From positions 1-15,192 of the forward strand of contig CAJURI010000053.1 of assembly GCA_910588795.1 (NCBI GenBank): a DNA stretch of 15,192 nucleotides, in the 5' to 3' direction. Made by a program: the position numbers and the translations under genes. The notes under the pieces were generated by a model. The model was not told the origin of the DNA and did not search any database. It was given only the letters and a program-made list of their open reading frames with translations. This document shows, piece by piece, positions 13,838 through 15,192 of this stretch (position 1 is its first letter; every line of letters begins with the position of its first letter). The stretch is from an uncultured Duncaniella sp. (GTDB lineage: Bacteria > Bacteroidota > Bacteroidia > Bacteroidales > Muribaculaceae).

Positions 13838-15066
13838 CTGCTTTCAGTTATGAATGAATCCTTGAATCCGAGAAAGTAAAGCACCCCGTCCAGACCTATT
13901 GTCGAGATGGCCTGCCCGGCGTTGGCCTTGACCTTGGGTTTGGCATGGAAGGCTATGCCGAGACCGGCGGTAGAGAGCATTGGGAGATCGTTGGCACCGT
14001 CGCCCACAGCGATGGTCTGAGCTATGTTTACGTTCTCCACCTGCGCTATAAGTCGCAGCAGCTCGGCTTTGCGCCGTCCGTCGACGATATCGCCGAGATG
14101 ACGGCCGGTGAGCTTGCCGTCGACTATCTCAAGTTCGTTGGCATACACATAGTCGAAACCAAACTTCTGCTTCAGGTAGTTTCCGAAATATGTGAATCCT
14201 CCGGAAAGTATGGCGGTCTTGTATCCTGCGCGCTTGAGCACCTGCATCATGCGGTCGACCCCCTCGGTAACAGGCAGATGCTCGGCTATGTCGCGCATCA
14301 CGCTCTCGTCAAGCCCCTTGAGGAGAGCAACCCGCTCGCGGAAACTCTCGCTGAAATCTATCTCGCCCCTCATGGCGCGCTCGGTTATCGCCTTGACCTG
14401 ATCGCCCACGCCGGCACGCATGGCAAGCTCGTCGATCACCTCGGTCTCGATGAGAGTCGAGTCCATATCGAAACATATCAGACGGCGGCAACGACGGTAG
14501 AGGGTGTCCTCCTGCATGGAAATGTCAAACTCACCCTCCTGCGACAGCCGCATGAACTTTTCCTGCATCATATGCACGTCGGACGGGGTGCCGCGCACCG
14601 ACATCTCGACACACGACTTTGACCTTGGCTGCTCCTCCTCGCCGAGAGGCATGCGGCCGGTGAGACGCTGTATGGCGTCGATGTTCATCCCCTGCTCGGC
14701 AATCACCGAGGTGACGTTGGCGATCTGCCTTGCCGTGAGACGCCGGCCGAGGAGCGTAATGATCCAGCGGTTCTTGCCCTGACGCCCCACCCATTCTTCA
14801 TATTCCTTTATGCTCACGGGGGTGAAGCGGATGTTGACGTTAAGCTCGCATGCCTTGAACAGGAGCTCCTTCATGATGTTGCCTGACACAGCCGAGTCAG
14901 TCTTTATGAGTATACCCAGCGAGAGAGTGTGGTGTATGTCGGCCTGACCTATGTCAAGAATGCCCGCGTCATATCGGGCGAGAATTTCCGACAGGGCCGA
15001 CGTCACCCCCGGATGGTCCTGGCCGGATATGTTTATGAGGATTAGCTCAAGTTCTGACTTTCCCAT
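13834..15066 (-). CDS. serB: Phosphoserine phosphatase SerB with N-terminal ACT domains
   Basis: A 410-residue enzyme catalysing the last step of serine synthesis, phosphoserine to serine. The N-terminal half holds two ACT-like regulatory domains (about 6-85 and 100-180, with GQDHPGVTSAL and ITLLGRRLTARQIANVTSVI). The C-terminal half is a HAD phosphatase. It has the nucleophile Asp200 and acid Asp202 in FDMDST, Ser288 in ILSGGF, Lys333, and GDGANDLPM (355-363). The double-ACT layout is the long SerB form seen in many bacteria, longer than the 322-residue E. coli protein. It is the first gene of its operon, behind a clear promoter, and its TGA overlaps the ATG of the receiver/ATP-grasp gene. 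Confidence 0.96.
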   Translation of the reverse strand: MGKSELELILINISGQDHPGVTSALSEILARYDAGILDIGQADIHHTLSLGILIKTDSAVSGNIMKELLFKACELNVNIRFTPVSIKEYEEWVGRQGKNRWIITLLGRRLTARQIANVTSVIAEQGMNIDAIQRLTGRMPLGEEEQPRSKSCVEMSVRGTPSDVHMMQEKFMRLSQEGEFDISMQEDTLYRRCRRLICFDMDSTLIETEVIDELAMRAGVGDQVKAITERAMRGEIDFSESFRERVALLKGLDESVMRDIAEHLPVTEGVDRMMQVLKRAGYKTAILSGGFTYFGNYLKQKFGFDYVYANELEIVDGKLTGRHLGDIVDGRRKAELLRLIAQVENVNIAQTIAVGDGANDLPMLSTAGLGIAFHAKPKVKANAGQAISTIGLDGVLYFLGFKDSFITESR

Positions 15067-15121
15067 AATTGTAGTTATGTGTGTTTTATTTCCGCATGCT
15101 GCATACAGCAGAATTTAGATG

Positions 15122-15153
15122 CAAAGTTAACACATAATGTCTCGTTCTGAAAA
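15122..15153 (-). promoter_or_regulatory. Bacteroidetes-type promoter of the serB operon
   Basis: On the minus strand the -7 box TAACTTTG (15129-15122) is exact. The -33 position 20 bases upstream is TTTT (15153-15150), one mismatch from TTTG. The start is expected near 15114-15116. The leader of about 49 nt contains a small TGCTG-CATA-CAGCA hairpin (15097-15110). Confidence 0.72.
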
Positions 15154-15175
15154 AAGTTGACTCCTAACGAGTCAA
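15150..15175 (-). terminator. Intrinsic terminator of the unseen gene upstream of serB
   Basis: On the minus strand a perfect seven-base stem TTGACTC (15175-15169) / GAGTCAA (15163-15157) with a GTTAG loop is followed by CTTTTTT (15156-15150). This is a compact Rho-independent terminator for a minus-strand gene beyond the window. Its T-run coincides with the -33 element of the serB promoter. Confidence 0.68.
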
Positions 15176-15192
15176 AAAAGATGATAAAATTT

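Noticed and set aside
13945..14622. 225-codon plus-strand frame inside serB
   Set aside because: SerB catalytic motifs on the minus strand cover the same bases. The plus frame has no signature.

Overview
The window looks like a chromosomal segment of a Bacteroidales bacterium. A Muribaculaceae-like member is plausible, but the sequence alone does not prove it. Four signs point this way. Three promoters fit or nearly fit the Bacteroidetes TTTG-N20-TAnnTTTG pattern. The tmRNA tag reads GENNYALAA, a Bacteroidetes-type tag. Start codons lie in A-rich leaders without strong Shine-Dalgarno sequences. Several protein families are typical of the phylum, including a receiver plus PPDK-type ATP-binding protein and a GYF/TM2 membrane protein. 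No insertion sequence, prophage, CRISPR array, rRNA or tRNA was found. This is core, mostly housekeeping DNA.

Left part (1-3158): tmRNA (ssrA) lies on the minus strand and is divergent from groES-groEL on the plus strand. The 335-base region between them holds a standard Bacteroidetes promoter for ssrA. In front of groES there is instead a near-perfect sigma-54 (-24/-12) promoter, with an overlapping TGTC-N10-GACA dyad just upstream. A 416-base gene-free stretch with several hairpins then separates groEL from the convergent pullulanase gene.

Middle part (3159-9675), all minus strand: a stand-alone exported type I pullulanase (pulA) sits behind a long hairpin terminator. Upstream of it is a tightly packed probable operon in the order surE, PBP4-type D,D-carboxypeptidase (dacB), an acidic hypothetical protein, rsmI, and a coiled-coil lipoprotein. 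It starts from a clear promoter in front of surE and ends at the 5205-5286 hairpin.

Right part (9869-15066), all minus strand: serB, a 996-residue double-receiver/PPDK-type ATP-grasp protein, a GYF-TM2 membrane protein, and vsr. The serB stop and the start of the next gene overlap as ATGA, and the other gaps are 11 and 34 bases, so this reads as one operon. Its promoter lies at 15122-15153, directly against the terminator of an unseen upstream gene.

The most interesting items are the sigma-54-type control of the chaperonin operon and the receiver/ATP-grasp fusion translationally coupled to serB. Next in interest is the orphan vsr, in which the histidine aligned with E. coli His64 is replaced by aspartate.
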